Below, piece by piece: positions 23,530-32,427 of a stretch of 64,000 nt of DNA. The stretch is from assembly GCA_963667515.2 (NCBI GenBank), contig CAXXXY010000002.1, forward strand, positions 62,001 to 126,000, read 5' to 3'. Each line of letters starts with the position of its first letter. Positions within the stretch are counted from its first letter, which is position 1. The notes below the pieces were generated by a model that worked only from the letters and a program-made list of their open reading frames with translations, was not told the origin of the DNA and did not search any database. This stretch comes from VYDC01 sp963667515 (GTDB lineage Bacteria; Chloroflexota; Dehalococcoidia; UBA2979). The position numbers and the translations under genes were made by a program.

Positions 23530-24738
23530 TCATCCAGTGACCCCCGCCCGGAAGAGCGCGATCTGCTCGTCCGGGGTGTAGCCGAGCTCCGCCAGGATCT
23601 CCGGGCTGTGCTCGCCGAGAGCGGGGGCGGGCCGCGCCTGCCACGCGTCGCCGCCGAGTCCGCCCAGGTGGAACGGGGCGCCCGCCATCGTCACCGTGCC
23701 CAGCCCCGGCTGCTCCAGCTCCACGTAGGATCCGCGCGCGACCATCTGCGGGTCGTCCATCACCTCCGAGGCGTCGAGCAGCGGCACCGCCATCCCCTGG
23801 TAGCGCTGCATGTGCTCGAAGACCTCGTACTTGGTGCGCGTCGCCAGCCATTCGCGCAGGTGCACGGCGAACTCCTCGAAGTGCTGCGGCTTCTGCCGCG
23901 GGTCCGCGAAGCGCGGGTCGCGCGCCAGCTCGGGCTTGCCGATCGCCTCGCAGACGCGGCTGAAGAAGGGCTCGCGTCCCGCCGAGAAGAGCATGTGGCC
24001 GTCGCGGCAGGGCCACGCCCCCATCGGGTACATCGCGTGCGACTGGCCGACGGAGCGCGGCTGCACGGCGCCGTTCACGGCCCACAGGAAGAACGAGGTG
24101 TCGACGTTGCCCGTGATCGCCTCCACGGCCGCGATCTCGGCGTCGCGGCGGCGGCCGTCGTGGCGCCGGCCCCACACCGAGGCGATGCCCACGGCCGCCG
24201 CGGTGGAGCCGACCTGCGCCATCGCCAGGAAGGGCGCATAGCGCAGCGGCTCGCGGCCGCGGATCGAGTGCCGGTGCGCCCGCGTCGACCAGGCGAAGAG
24301 CGAGAGGTCATTCTCGATGCGCCCCTCGTAGGGGCCGTCCATCCCGTGCGGGGTGATGACGACGCTGCACGGCCCGTCCTCCGGGTCGACGCGCGCGAGG
24401 ACCTGTCGCGCCTCCTCGGGCGGCAGGTCGAGCACCAGCAGCTCGCAGGCGGCGGCGAGCCGGCCCAGCACCTCGCGCCCCGACGGCGTGCGGTGGTCGA
24501 GCACCAGCGAGCGCTTCCCTGTGTCGAAGGCGAGGTGGAAGGCGCCGTGGTCGATGTGCGGGCGATCCTCGGGGAACGGCGGCACGCGCCGCACCTCGCC
24601 GCCGCCCGGCGGATCGACCTGGATCACGGAGCCGCCGAAGTCGGAGAAGCGCTTGGTGGCGGCGGCCGCCGTCACCGTGCCCCCCACCTCGACCACGCGC
24701 AGCCCCGCGAGCGGTTGTGACACCCGCCCCCCTGTCAT
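23530..24738 (-). CDS. CoA-transferase III homologue without the catalytic aspartate
   Basis: 402 residues with the family fold (LAGLRVVEVGGTVTAAAATK, FSDFGGSVIQVDPPGGGE, and the GEHSPEILAELGYTPDEQI tail). At the catalytic position the sequence is FLAMAQVGSTAAAVG, with Q175 where paralogues in this window have D-A-T or D-H-T. It is therefore probably not a conventional CoA-transferase; it could be a regulatory or structural partner of the adjacent CoA-transferase. The start at 24738 is the first in-frame initiator upstream of conserved sequence. Confidence 0.85.
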   Translation of the reverse strand: MTGGRVSQPLAGLRVVEVGGTVTAAAATKRFSDFGGSVIQVDPPGGGEVRRVPPFPEDRPHIDHGAFHLAFDTGKRSLVLDHRTPSGREVLGRLAAACELLVLDLPPEEARQVLARVDPEDGPCSVVITPHGMDGPYEGRIENDLSLFAWSTRAHRHSIRGREPLRYAPFLAMAQVGSTAAAVGIASVWGRRHDGRRRDAEIAAVEAITGNVDTSFFLWAVNGAVQPRSVGQSHAMYPMGAWPCRDGHMLFSAGREPFFSRVCEAIGKPELARDPRFADPRQKPQHFEEFAVHLREWLATRTKYEVFEHMQRYQGMAVPLLDASEVMDDPQMVARGSYVELEQPGLGTVTMAGAPFHLGGLGGDAWQARPAPALGEHSPEILAELGYTPDEQIALFRAGVTG

Positions 24739-24875
24739 CTGTCCGTCAGTGGCTACGGGTGATTATGCCACTGCGCGCCTCGCCCCCGGCCTGAGCCCGG
24801 CGCCGCGGCCGCCGATGATGATGGCAGCGCTCACGGGCCCGCTCTCGGGCGCGCGAGTGGAGAAGGGCTGCGCGC

Positions 24876-25133
24876 ATGCTGCTGGCCGCGATCTGCGAGG
24901 CGTGCCGCCGCCCGCTCACCGACACCGTCGTCAACGTGCAGTTGCAGGAGGGCAAGCTGATCTCGGCGGGCAACGAGTTCAAGGTGCGGCAGACACGCAA
25001 CCCGCACCTCTTCTCGTTCTGCAGCGACTGCTCGGCGTACCTCGACCTCACGATCCGCGCGCTGATGGCGAACGGCGGCGCTCCGCGCGCGGCCGGCGAG
25101 GACGCCGCCGGGCCACAGGCTCGCGCCGGCTAG
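24876..25133 (+). CDS. Small four-cysteine zinc-ribbon-like protein
   Basis: 85 residues, ATG 24876. It contains two CxxC knuckles, ICEACRRPL near the N-terminus and FCSDCSAYL about 38 residues later, a spacing suitable for one treble-clef or ribbon zinc site, and a short Ala-rich tail. Function unknown. It overlaps tail-to-tail by 4 bases with the large FAD/Fe-S oxidoreductase on the other strand. Confidence 0.6.
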   Translation: MLLAAICEACRRPLTDTVVNVQLQEGKLISAGNEFKVRQTRNPHLFSFCSDCSAYLDLTIRALMANGGAPRAAGEDAAGPQARAG

Positions 25134-28100
25134 CGCTCCCCCGCCGCCCGCTCCCCGTCTCCCGCCTCGTTCGCCGCCGCCGTCCGTCCTCTCGCCTGCC
25201 CCGCTGGCGACCCGTCGAGGGTGGCCGGCGCCAGCACTGCCGCCAGCAGCTCCGCGCTGTGCAGCGGCCGCCTGGCGGTGAAGTGCTCGATCTGCTGGCG
25301 GCAGGAGACGCCCGTCACGGCGATCGAGGTGGCGGCGGGGGCGCGCTCGACGGCGGGGAAGAGGCTGCGCGCACCCATCGCGCGCGAGATCTCGTAGTGC
25401 TCCGCCTCGAAGCCGAATGAGCCGGCCATCCCGCAGCAGGCGGAGTCGATCAGCTCGGGCTCGTAGCCGCAGGCGGCGAGGGCGTCGAGCGTGGGCTCCA
25501 TTCCCGCCAGCGCCTTCTGGTGGCAGTGGCCGTGCAGCAGCACGGAGCCCGGCGCCTCGGGCGCGCTCGCCCCGGATCGCAGCGCCTCGAGTCGCAGCGC
25601 CTCGATGGCGGCGGGCTCGGCGGTGGCGATGCGCGCGACCAGCTCGTCCAGCAGCAGCGCCTCGCGCGCGACGGTGGCGGCCGCCTCGTCGCGCAGCAGC
25701 CCGGGGTACTCGTCGCGCAGCGTCAGCAGGCAGGAGGGCTCCGTGCCGACGATCGGCACGCCGCGCCGCGCGTAGGGCGCGAGCGCGTCCACGTTGCGCC
25801 GCGCCCAGCGCCGCGCCGTGCCCAGCAGCCCCTTCGAGATGGCGGGGCGGCCGCAGCAGCCCAGCCGCCGCACCAGCGTCACTCGGTAGCCCAGCGCCTC
25901 CAGCACGCGCGTCGCCGCCGCTCCCACCTCGGGGTGCTGGAAGCGCGTGAAGGTGTCGTCGAAGAGCACGGCGTCGCCGCGCGGCGCCAGCCGCGAGGGG
26001 TCGACCTCGCGCGCGTGCTGGGCGAACCAGCGGCGGAACGGGCGGCGCGCCAGCCGCGGCAGCGGGCGCGCCGCGTGCACCCCGAGGAAGCGGTGCGCGA
26101 GGCGCCGCACCGGCCACAGCCGCGCGAGCGCGTTCGCGAGCGGCGCGGCGCGGCTGCCCCACGCCGAGAGCCGGTGCACGTGCGCGAAGAGCCGGTCGCG
26201 CCGCGGCACGCCGTGGCGCTGGTGGTAGCGCGCCAGCACCTCGTACTTGAGCTTCGCCATGTCGACGCCCGAGGGGCACTCGCTGGCGCACGCCTTGCAC
26301 TCCACGCAGAGGTCGAGCGCCTCGTGCAGCCGCTCGCCCGCGAGCTCGCCGCGCGGCAGCTCGCCCGCGAGGATCGCACGCAGCAGGTTGGCGCGGCCGC
26401 GCGTGGAGTGCTCCTCGTCGCGCGTCACCATGTAGGAGGGGCACATCCCGCCGTCGTCCTTGCGGCAGGTGCCCTGCCCGTTGCAGAGCTCCACGGCGCG
26501 CGCGAATCCGCCCTGCGCCGAGAAGTCGAGCTCCGTGCGCGGCTCGCGGTTCTCCGTCTGAGGCGAGAGCCGCAGGTTGGAGGCGAAGGGCGGCGCGTCC
26601 ACGATCTTCCCGGGATTGAGTAGCCCCTGCGGGTCGCAGGTGCGCTTCACCTCGCGGAACGCCGCGACGAGCCGCGCGCCGAACATCCGCTCCACGAAGG
26701 CGCCGCGCAGGATGCCGTCGCCGTGCTCGCCCGAGAGCGAGCCGCCGAACTCCAGCACGAGGTCGGCGATCTCGGAGGCCAGCGCCTCCATCGTCGCGAC
26801 GCCCGCGGCCTGCTTCACGTTCACCATTGGGCGGATGTGCAGGCAGCCGACGGAGGCGTGGCCGTAGTAGCCCGCGGTGGTGCCGTGGCGCGCCACCGCC
26901 TGCTGGAAGCGCGCGACGAAGGCCGGCAGCCGCTCGGGAGCGACGGCCGTGTCCTCCACGAAGGCGAGCGGCTTGGCGTCGCCGGCGACGCTCATCAGCA
27001 GCCCCAGCCCCGCCTCGCGCACGCCCCACATCCGGCGCTGCCGCGCCGGGTCGAGCTCGCTGACGGTGGCGTAGCCGAGGCCGCGCTCCGCGAAGTCGCG
27101 CGCGAGCTCGTCGAGCTTCGCCGCGAGCTCCGCCTCCGCCTCGCCGAAGAACTCGATCAGCAGCAGCGCGCCGGGCTCGCCCTCGATGTAGTCGGCGAGC
27201 GCGCGGTAGCCGGCGCTCTCGCGGCAGCGGCGCACGATCGTGTCGTCGATCAGCTCGATGGCGGAGGGGCCGTGCGCGAGCGCGGCGACCGTCGCCTCGG
27301 CGGCCTCGACCACGCTCCCGAAGTGCACGGCGGCGAGTGCGCGGCGCGCCGGCAGCGGCGCCAGCCGCACGCGCGCCTCCGTGACCACGGCGAGCGTCCC
27401 CTCCGAGCCGACGATCAGCCGCGAGAGGTCGATCTCCTCGCCCAGCAGCTCGTCGAGGTTGTAGCCGGAGACGCGGCGCTGGATGCGCGGGAAGCGCGCC
27501 GCGATCTCCGCGGCGTGCTCGCGGGCGAGGCGCGGCAGCTCGCGGTAGAGCGCGCCCTCGAGGCCGGGCAGGGCGCGCTTCGCCTCCAGCGCCGCGCCCG
27601 CGACGGGCTCGAGGGTGGCGCGGCTGCCGTCGGCCAGCACCACCTCCAGCGCCAGCACCTGGTCGAGCGTCTTGCCGTAGAGCAGCGAGTGCGCGCCGCA
27701 GGAGTTGTTGCCGACGCCGCCGCCGATGGTCGCGCGGTTCCGCGTCGAGGGGTCGATGGGGTAGTGGAGGCCGTGCGGCGCCGCGGAGCGGTTGAGCGCG
27801 TCCAGCACGAGGCCCGGCTGCACGCGCGCCCAGCCCTGCTCGGCGTTCAGCTCCAGCAGCGCGTCCATGTGCGGCGTGAAGTCCAGCACGATCGCGTGGT
27901 TGACGCCCTGCCCCGCGAGGCTGGTGCCGCCGCCGCGCGGCAGCACCGGCACGCCGCGGCGCGCGGCCACCCGCAGCACGTGCTGCACGTCCTCCGCCCC
28001 GCGCGGGAAGACCACGCACAGCGGCTCCATCTGGTAGATCGAGGCGTCGGTGGCGTAGATGCGGCGGGAGGCGCGGTCGGCGCGGACGTCGGCGCGGCCG

Positions 28101-28216
28101 CCGTCGAGGCCCTCGGCGAGCTCGTCGGCCAGGGAGGCGACGCCGTCCTCGCCCAGCGCGAGCGCCGAGGCGACGCTCTGGTGGTGCACCCCCGGCGGCG
28201 GGACGCTCGCGGTCAC
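25130..28216 (-). CDS. FAD-linked oxidase / Fe-S (CCG-domain) fusion oxidoreductase
   Basis: 1028 residues from GTG 28216 (AGGAGG upstream). N-terminal FAD_binding_4 domain (PRGGGTSLAGQGVNHAI, TIGGGVGNNSCGAHS), FAD-oxidase C domain with GYYGHASVGCLHIRP and GEHGDGILRGAFVE, then a 4Fe-4S ferredoxin segment (CVECKACASECPSGVDM) and C-terminal GlpC-type CCG motifs (GCCGRPAISKG, SACCGMAGSFGFE). This layout matches YdiJ/GlcD-GlcF-type D-2-hydroxyacid or D-lactate dehydrogenases passing electrons to the membrane. A Cys-rich GTCRKDDGGMCPSYM insert before the ferredoxin segment is family-typical. All cofactor motifs look intact; the substrate is inferred only. Confidence 0.92.
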   Translation of the reverse strand: MTASVPPPGVHHQSVASALALGEDGVASLADELAEGLDGGRADVRADRASRRIYATDASIYQMEPLCVVFPRGAEDVQHVLRVAARRGVPVLPRGGGTSLAGQGVNHAIVLDFTPHMDALLELNAEQGWARVQPGLVLDALNRSAAPHGLHYPIDPSTRNRATIGGGVGNNSCGAHSLLYGKTLDQVLALEVVLADGSRATLEPVAGAALEAKRALPGLEGALYRELPRLAREHAAEIAARFPRIQRRVSGYNLDELLGEEIDLSRLIVGSEGTLAVVTEARVRLAPLPARRALAAVHFGSVVEAAEATVAALAHGPSAIELIDDTIVRRCRESAGYRALADYIEGEPGALLLIEFFGEAEAELAAKLDELARDFAERGLGYATVSELDPARQRRMWGVREAGLGLLMSVAGDAKPLAFVEDTAVAPERLPAFVARFQQAVARHGTTAGYYGHASVGCLHIRPMVNVKQAAGVATMEALASEIADLVLEFGGSLSGEHGDGILRGAFVERMFGARLVAAFREVKRTCDPQGLLNPGKIVDAPPFASNLRLSPQTENREPRTELDFSAQGGFARAVELCNGQGTCRKDDGGMCPSYMVTRDEEHSTRGRANLLRAILAGELPRGELAGERLHEALDLCVECKACASECPSGVDMAKLKYEVLARYHQRHGVPRRDRLFAHVHRLSAWGSRAAPLANALARLWPVRRLAHRFLGVHAARPLPRLARRPFRRWFAQHAREVDPSRLAPRGDAVLFDDTFTRFQHPEVGAAATRVLEALGYRVTLVRRLGCCGRPAISKGLLGTARRWARRNVDALAPYARRGVPIVGTEPSCLLTLRDEYPGLLRDEAAATVAREALLLDELVARIATAEPAAIEALRLEALRSGASAPEAPGSVLLHGHCHQKALAGMEPTLDALAACGYEPELIDSACCGMAGSFGFEAEHYEISRAMGARSLFPAVERAPAATSIAVTGVSCRQQIEHFTARRPLHSAELLAAVLAPATLDGSPAGQARGRTAAANEAGDGERAAGER

Positions 28217-28356
28217 GCGGGGCCTCCTGCTCCGTGGGGGCTGCCTCTGGCGGCCGAGCGTAGCATGCGCCCCGTGCCACCCCGGCGTGGGGCGCGAGGG
28301 TCGGCGACCCGCGCGATCTAGCGAACGAGGCCAAGCGAGCGAGAGGGGGCGAGTCG

Positions 28357-30309
28357 ATGGCCCGGAGCGGCGACCCCTGCGCGAGCTACGACGCGGTGCT
28401 GGTGAGCAACGCCGGCATGCACGCGCGCGACGGCACGTGGCTCGCGACGGACGTGTGGCGGCCGGCGCGGGACGGCGAGCCGCTCCCCGGCCCCTTCCCC
28501 GCCGTCCTCACGCGCACGCCCTACAGCCGCCGCGCCGGCCCCGGCCGCTCGCCGCACGGCACGGCGATGGCGTGGAACTCGGGCGAGTTCTGGGCGAGCC
28601 ACGGCTACCTCGGTGTGGTGCAGGACGTGCGCGGACGCTTCGACTCCGAGGGCGAGTTCGTGCTGCTCGCAGGCGAGGGGCCCGACGGCTACGACGCGGT
28701 GGAGTGGGCGGCGGCGCTCCCCTCCTGCGACGGCAATGTCGGCACCATGGGCACCTCGTACATGGGCTGGACGCAGTCCGCCGCCGCCGTCGAGCGCCCG
28801 CCGCACCTGCGCGCGATGTGGGTGAACCAGGGCGGGAGCGACGGCCGCGCCACGGCGATCCGCCACAACGGCGCGATGGAGCTGCGCTGGCTGGCCTGGG
28901 CGGTGATCTTCGGCGTCGTCTCGCGCGAGGCGCGCGCCGATCCCGCGCTCGGCGAAGAGCTGGCCGCACACGGTCGCGCGCTGGGCGACTGGCTGCGCCG
29001 CCTGCCGTGGCCCAGGGGCGGCGGCCCGCTGGCGCGGCTGCCCGCGTACGAGCGCTGGGCGCGCCGCCTCTACGAGGGCGCCGACGACGCCGAGCTGTGG
29101 GCGGGCGCGGGCCTCGCGCCGGCGCGCCACTACGAGCGCAGCGCGGACGTGCCCACGATGTACTCGGGCGGCTGGTACGACTCCTACACCCGCGCGACTA
29201 CTGACGCCTACACGGCGCTCGCGCCGCGGCTGCGGCAGCAGCGGCTGCTGATGGGGCCGTGGAATCACGGCGCTCGTAAGATGGACTGGCGGACGGCGGG
29301 CGACGTCGATCTCGGGGCGGAGGCGCCGGTCGCGCGCTCGGGGCTGCTGCCCGGGGAGGCGCAGGGGGCCGGCGAGGGGCAGCTGCACGCGCACCTGCGC
29401 TGGTTCGATCGCTGGCTGCGCGGCGCCGCCAACGGCGTCGACGAGGAGCCGCCCGTGCGGCTCTTCGTGATGGGCGGCGGCGACGGCGGCCGCACGGCGC
29501 AGGGGCTGCTGCGCCACGGCGGCGCCTGGCGCGAGGAGCGCGAGTGGCCGCTCCAGCGCGCCGTGCCGACGGCGTTCCACCTGCAGCCGGGCGGCGGCCT
29601 CGCGGAGGCGGCGCCGCCCGCCGACGGCGCGGCCTCCGAGCTGCGCTTCGACCCGCTCGATCCGCTGCCTACGGTCGCCGCCAACACCTCGTCGCTCTAC
29701 GAGCTGCTGCCCGCGCCCGCGCGCGTGGAGCTGGACACACCGCTGGTGCTGCACCGCTCGCTGGTGACGATGGGCGGCGCCGACCAGCGCACCCGGCCCG
29801 GCGCCTTCGGAGCGCGGGCGCCGTACGGCCTGCTCTCCGAGCGCGCCGACGTGCTCGCCTTCGAGAGCGCGCCGCTCCCGCGTGACCTCGAGGTGACGGG
29901 CCCCGTCGAGGCGGAGCTGCACCTCTCCTCGGACGTGCCGGACACGGACATCTTCGTGATGCTGCTCGACCTCTACCCGCCCTCGGCGGAGTGGCCGGAG
30001 GGCTACCGCCTCAACGTCTGCGACGGGCTGCTGCGGCTGCGCTACCGCGAGGGACTCGACGATCCGCGGCCGCTGGCTGCGGGGGAGCGCTACCGCGTCA
30101 CCGTGCCGCTCTACCCGACGTCAAACCGCTTCGTCGCCGGCCACTGCATTGGCGTGTGGGTCTCGTCGTCCTCGTTCCCGCGCTTCGACGTGAACCCCAA
30201 CACCGGCGAGCCGCTCGGCCGCCACACGCACACCCGCGTCGCGCACACCCGCGTCCACCACGAGGCAGCGGCGCGTTCGCTGGTGCGGCTGCCGGTGGTG
30301 CCGGCGTAG
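28357..30309 (+). CDS. CocE/NonD family hydrolase (S15-type)
   Basis: 650 residues, ATG 28357. The N-terminal alpha/beta-hydrolase domain has the acyl-pocket pattern RTPYSRR, VVQDVRGRFDSEGEF, and the nucleophile elbow GTSYMGW with Ser in G-x-S-Y-x-G; a helical cap follows, and MGPWNHGARK supplies the catalytic His. The C-terminal half is the PepX_C jelly-roll domain (ADVLAFESAPLPRDLEVTG, AELHLSSDVPDTD, and IGVWVSSSSFPRFDVNPNTG). This is the architecture of cocaine esterase and acyl-peptide hydrolases. No signal peptide is visible. A dispersed repeat motif (CTAGCGAACGAGG) lies at 28319. Confidence 0.92.
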   Translation: MARSGDPCASYDAVLVSNAGMHARDGTWLATDVWRPARDGEPLPGPFPAVLTRTPYSRRAGPGRSPHGTAMAWNSGEFWASHGYLGVVQDVRGRFDSEGEFVLLAGEGPDGYDAVEWAAALPSCDGNVGTMGTSYMGWTQSAAAVERPPHLRAMWVNQGGSDGRATAIRHNGAMELRWLAWAVIFGVVSREARADPALGEELAAHGRALGDWLRRLPWPRGGGPLARLPAYERWARRLYEGADDAELWAGAGLAPARHYERSADVPTMYSGGWYDSYTRATTDAYTALAPRLRQQRLLMGPWNHGARKMDWRTAGDVDLGAEAPVARSGLLPGEAQGAGEGQLHAHLRWFDRWLRGAANGVDEEPPVRLFVMGGGDGGRTAQGLLRHGGAWREEREWPLQRAVPTAFHLQPGGGLAEAAPPADGAASELRFDPLDPLPTVAANTSSLYELLPAPARVELDTPLVLHRSLVTMGGADQRTRPGAFGARAPYGLLSERADVLAFESAPLPRDLEVTGPVEAELHLSSDVPDTDIFVMLLDLYPPSAEWPEGYRLNVCDGLLRLRYREGLDDPRPLAAGERYRVTVPLYPTSNRFVAGHCIGVWVSSSSFPRFDVNPNTGEPLGRHTHTRVAHTRVHHEAAARSLVRLPVVPA

Positions 30310-30330
30310 GCGCGGGCGAGCGAGAACGGC

Positions 30331-30834
30331 ATGGAGCTGGCGCCGGTCCTCGCCGCGTTCCTGGAGGCGCAGCGCGTCGGCCGGCTCGCCACCGTCGACG
30401 CGGCGGGTCTGCCGCACGTGCTCCCCGTCTGCTACGCCCTGCTGCGCGAGCCGCAGGGCGGCGACGCCGTCTACTCCGTGATCGACGAGAAGCCGAAGCG
30501 CGGCGACCCGCGGCGGCTGGCGCGGCTGCGCCACCTGCGCGCCCACCCCGGAGCCGCGCTCGTCGTCGACGCTTGGGACGAGGAGTGGAGCCGCCTCGGC
30601 TGGGTGATGCTGCGTGGCTCGGCCGCCGTGCTCGACGGGGGGGACGGCGCCCCCAGCGAGGCCGCGGGCGCCGCGCCCGGCGAGGCTGGCGAGCGGGCGC
30701 TCGCCCTCGCGGAGCTGCGCCGCCGCTACCCGCAGTACCGCGCGATGGCGCTGGAGGGGCGGCCGCTGATCCGCCTGCGCCCCGAGTGCGTGCTGCACTG
30801 GGGTGGCGCGGAGAGCGCTCTCGCGGACGGCTAG
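30331..30834 (+). CDS. PPOX-class F420-dependent oxidoreductase (TIGR03668-like)
   Basis: 167 residues, ATG 30331, 21 bp after the CocE gene and probably co-transcribed. It has the split-barrel flavoprotein start VGRLATVDAAGLPHVLPVCY, the DEKPKR phosphate-side motif and RLRHLRAHPGAALVVD, ending with the family-typical RLRPECVLHWG. Proteins of this group bind F420 or FMN; the presence of cofE in the same window supports an F420-producing host. The substrate is unknown. Confidence 0.85.
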   Translation: MELAPVLAAFLEAQRVGRLATVDAAGLPHVLPVCYALLREPQGGDAVYSVIDEKPKRGDPRRLARLRHLRAHPGAALVVDAWDEEWSRLGWVMLRGSAAVLDGGDGAPSEAAGAAPGEAGERALALAELRRRYPQYRAMALEGRPLIRLRPECVLHWGGAESALADG

Positions 30835-30894
30835 CGCCGTCGGCGAGGGGCGCGAGGGCGGGGACGGGCTCGCGGCCGGCGCTGCCTGCGCGAG

Positions 30895-31299
30895 CTACTC
30901 GACGACGGCCGTGGCCTCCACCTCGCAGAGGAAGTCGGGGGAGGCGAGACGCTCGACGCCGATCAGGGTCGAGGCGGGGCGGTTCGCCGGCGGCAGGAAC
31001 TCGTCGCGCACCGTGCGGCCCACCGCGCGCGCCTCGTCGGAGAGCGCGACGACGTAGACGGTGACGCGCAGCACGTCCGCCCAGCCCGCGCCCGCCGCCT
31101 CAAGCGCCGTCTGCACGTTGCGGTAGCACTGGCGCATCTGCGCGAGCAGGTCGCCGGCCCCCACCACCTGCCCGCTCGCGTCGAAGGGCACCTGCCCCGC
31201 CGTCATCACGAGGCGGCCCGGCCCCGAGGCGACCACCTGGCTGTACTGCCCACCGGGCGGCGCCGCCAGCCCCGGCGGGTCGATGTGCTGCTTCGGCAT
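30895..31299 (-). CDS. RidA family protein (enamine/imine deaminase)
   Basis: 134 residues from ATG 31299. YjgF/YER057c/UK114 signature: GQYSQVVASGPGRLVMTAG, QMRQCYRNVQTALEAAGAGW and the closing RPASTLIGVERLASPDFLCE. RidA enzymes hydrolyse reactive enamine/imine intermediates. The Arg that binds the substrate carboxylate in canonical RidA is RPASTLI here. It is divergent from the SDR gene, with 135 bp between them that must hold both promoters. Confidence 0.88.
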   Translation of the reverse strand: MPKQHIDPPGLAAPPGGQYSQVVASGPGRLVMTAGQVPFDASGQVVGAGDLLAQMRQCYRNVQTALEAAGAGWADVLRVTVYVVALSDEARAVGRTVRDEFLPPANRPASTLIGVERLASPDFLCEVEATAVVE

Positions 31300-31434
31300 A
31301 GCCTGCTCCCTCTGCGTCTGCTCTTCCCGGGCGCTGACCCGTGTCGAGGCCTCGCGTGGACGGCCCGAGCGCGGTCGCGCAGTATACGCGCGGCCTGCGC
31401 GCACAGGCGGCGGCGACGCGGCGAGGGGGAGGCG

Positions 31435-32238
31435 ATGGCCACGCTTTCGAAGAATGTGGCGCTGGTCACGGGGGGCGGCCGCGGCATCGGCCGCTCGATC
31501 GCGCTGCGCTTCGCGCAGGAGGGCGCCGAGGTGGCCGTCACCGGCCGCACCGCGGACGAGGTGGAGGCGACGGCCGCCGCCGCCCGCGAGCTGGGTGTGC
31601 GCGCCGTGGCGCTCGTCGGCGACCAGTCGCAGGAGGACGACGCGCGGCGCATGGTGGAGCAGGCCGAGCATCAGCTCGGGCCGCTCGACGTGCTGGTCAA
31701 CAACGCCGCCGTCGGGATGCGCTACATCGCCGACCCGGATCTGCGCTGGGCGCACACGATGCGCGTCGAGGACTGGGACGCGATCGTCGCGATCGACCTG
31801 CGCGGTGTCTTCCTCGTCACGCGCTTCGCGCTGCCCGGGATGCGCGAGCGCGACCGCGGCTCGATCGTGATGATCTCCTCGGGGCTCGGGCGCCGCGGCG
31901 GGCGGCAGTACGCGCCCTACTGCGCCTCCAAGTTCGCGATGGAGGGGCTGATGCAGGTGATCGCGATCGAGAGCCGCGACACCGGCCTGCGCTGCAACTC
32001 GCTGGCGCCCGGCGGGCTCACCAACAGCTCGGAGCAGTTCCTCGGCAAGCTGCCCGCCGAGCGGCTCGCCGAGATCCTGCCGCCCAACGTCTGCGACGAC
32101 TCCGCGCTCTACCTCGCGAGCGACGACTCTACCGAGGTGAACGGGCAGGCGCTGACGGCGATCGACTGGAACGCCGAGCACGCCATCGCCGTCGAGGACC
32201 TCCGCGAGCGTGAGCGCGAGCGTTCCGCTCGACCCTAG
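31435..32238 (+). CDS. Short-chain dehydrogenase/reductase
   Basis: 267 residues, ATG 31435 with GAGGGGGAGG upstream. NAD(P)-binding TGGGRGIGRS, the NNAA motif in VLVNNAAVGM, catalytic Ser in IVMISSGLG and the YCASK active-site pair (Tyr, Lys). The length is classical SDR. An Arg/Glu-rich tail (RERERERSARP) is encoded partly by a 22-bp tandem repeat that also supplies the TAG stop. Divergent from RidA; the substrate is not predictable. Confidence 0.9.
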   Translation: MATLSKNVALVTGGGRGIGRSIALRFAQEGAEVAVTGRTADEVEATAAAARELGVRAVALVGDQSQEDDARRMVEQAEHQLGPLDVLVNNAAVGMRYIADPDLRWAHTMRVEDWDAIVAIDLRGVFLVTRFALPGMRERDRGSIVMISSGLGRRGGRQYAPYCASKFAMEGLMQVIAIESRDTGLRCNSLAPGGLTNSSEQFLGKLPAERLAEILPPNVCDDSALYLASDDSTEVNGQALTAIDWNAEHAIAVEDLRERERERSARP

Positions 32239-32282
32239 CGAGCGTTCCGCTCAACCCTAGCGAGCGTTCCGCTCGACCCTAG
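32217..32282 (+). repeat. Three tandem 22-bp repeats, each ending in TAG
   Basis: Units at 32217-32238, 32239-32260 and 32261-32282 are identical except for one G-to-A change in unit 2. Each contains the self-complementary GAGCGTTCCGCTC (5-bp stem, 3-base loop) and ends CCTAG; the first TAG is the SDR stop. An inverted copy of unit 2 (19 nt, AGGGTTGAGCGGAACGCTC) lies at 32411-32429, allowing a long-range hairpin. The core GCTCGACCCTAGCGA also occurs at the stop of the tandem CoA-transferase (about 4779-4793). Confidence 0.85.
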
Positions 32283-32427
32283 GGGCTGTCGCCGCCTTCG
32301 ATGAGGGGGGCGGAGCTCGGGCGCCGTCCCGGCCGGGGCCGGCTGGCGTCGACTGCGCTTCGATGCAGCACGATCGGCTCGCGAGCCCTCTCGCAGGCGC
32401 GGAAGCCCTGAGGGTTGAGCGGAACGC

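Noticed and set aside
24831..28334. Alternative minus-strand frame across the FAD/Fe-S oxidoreductase
   Set aside because: It is a low-complexity Arg/Ala frame in the +1 register of the real gene, which has complete FAD and Fe-S motifs.
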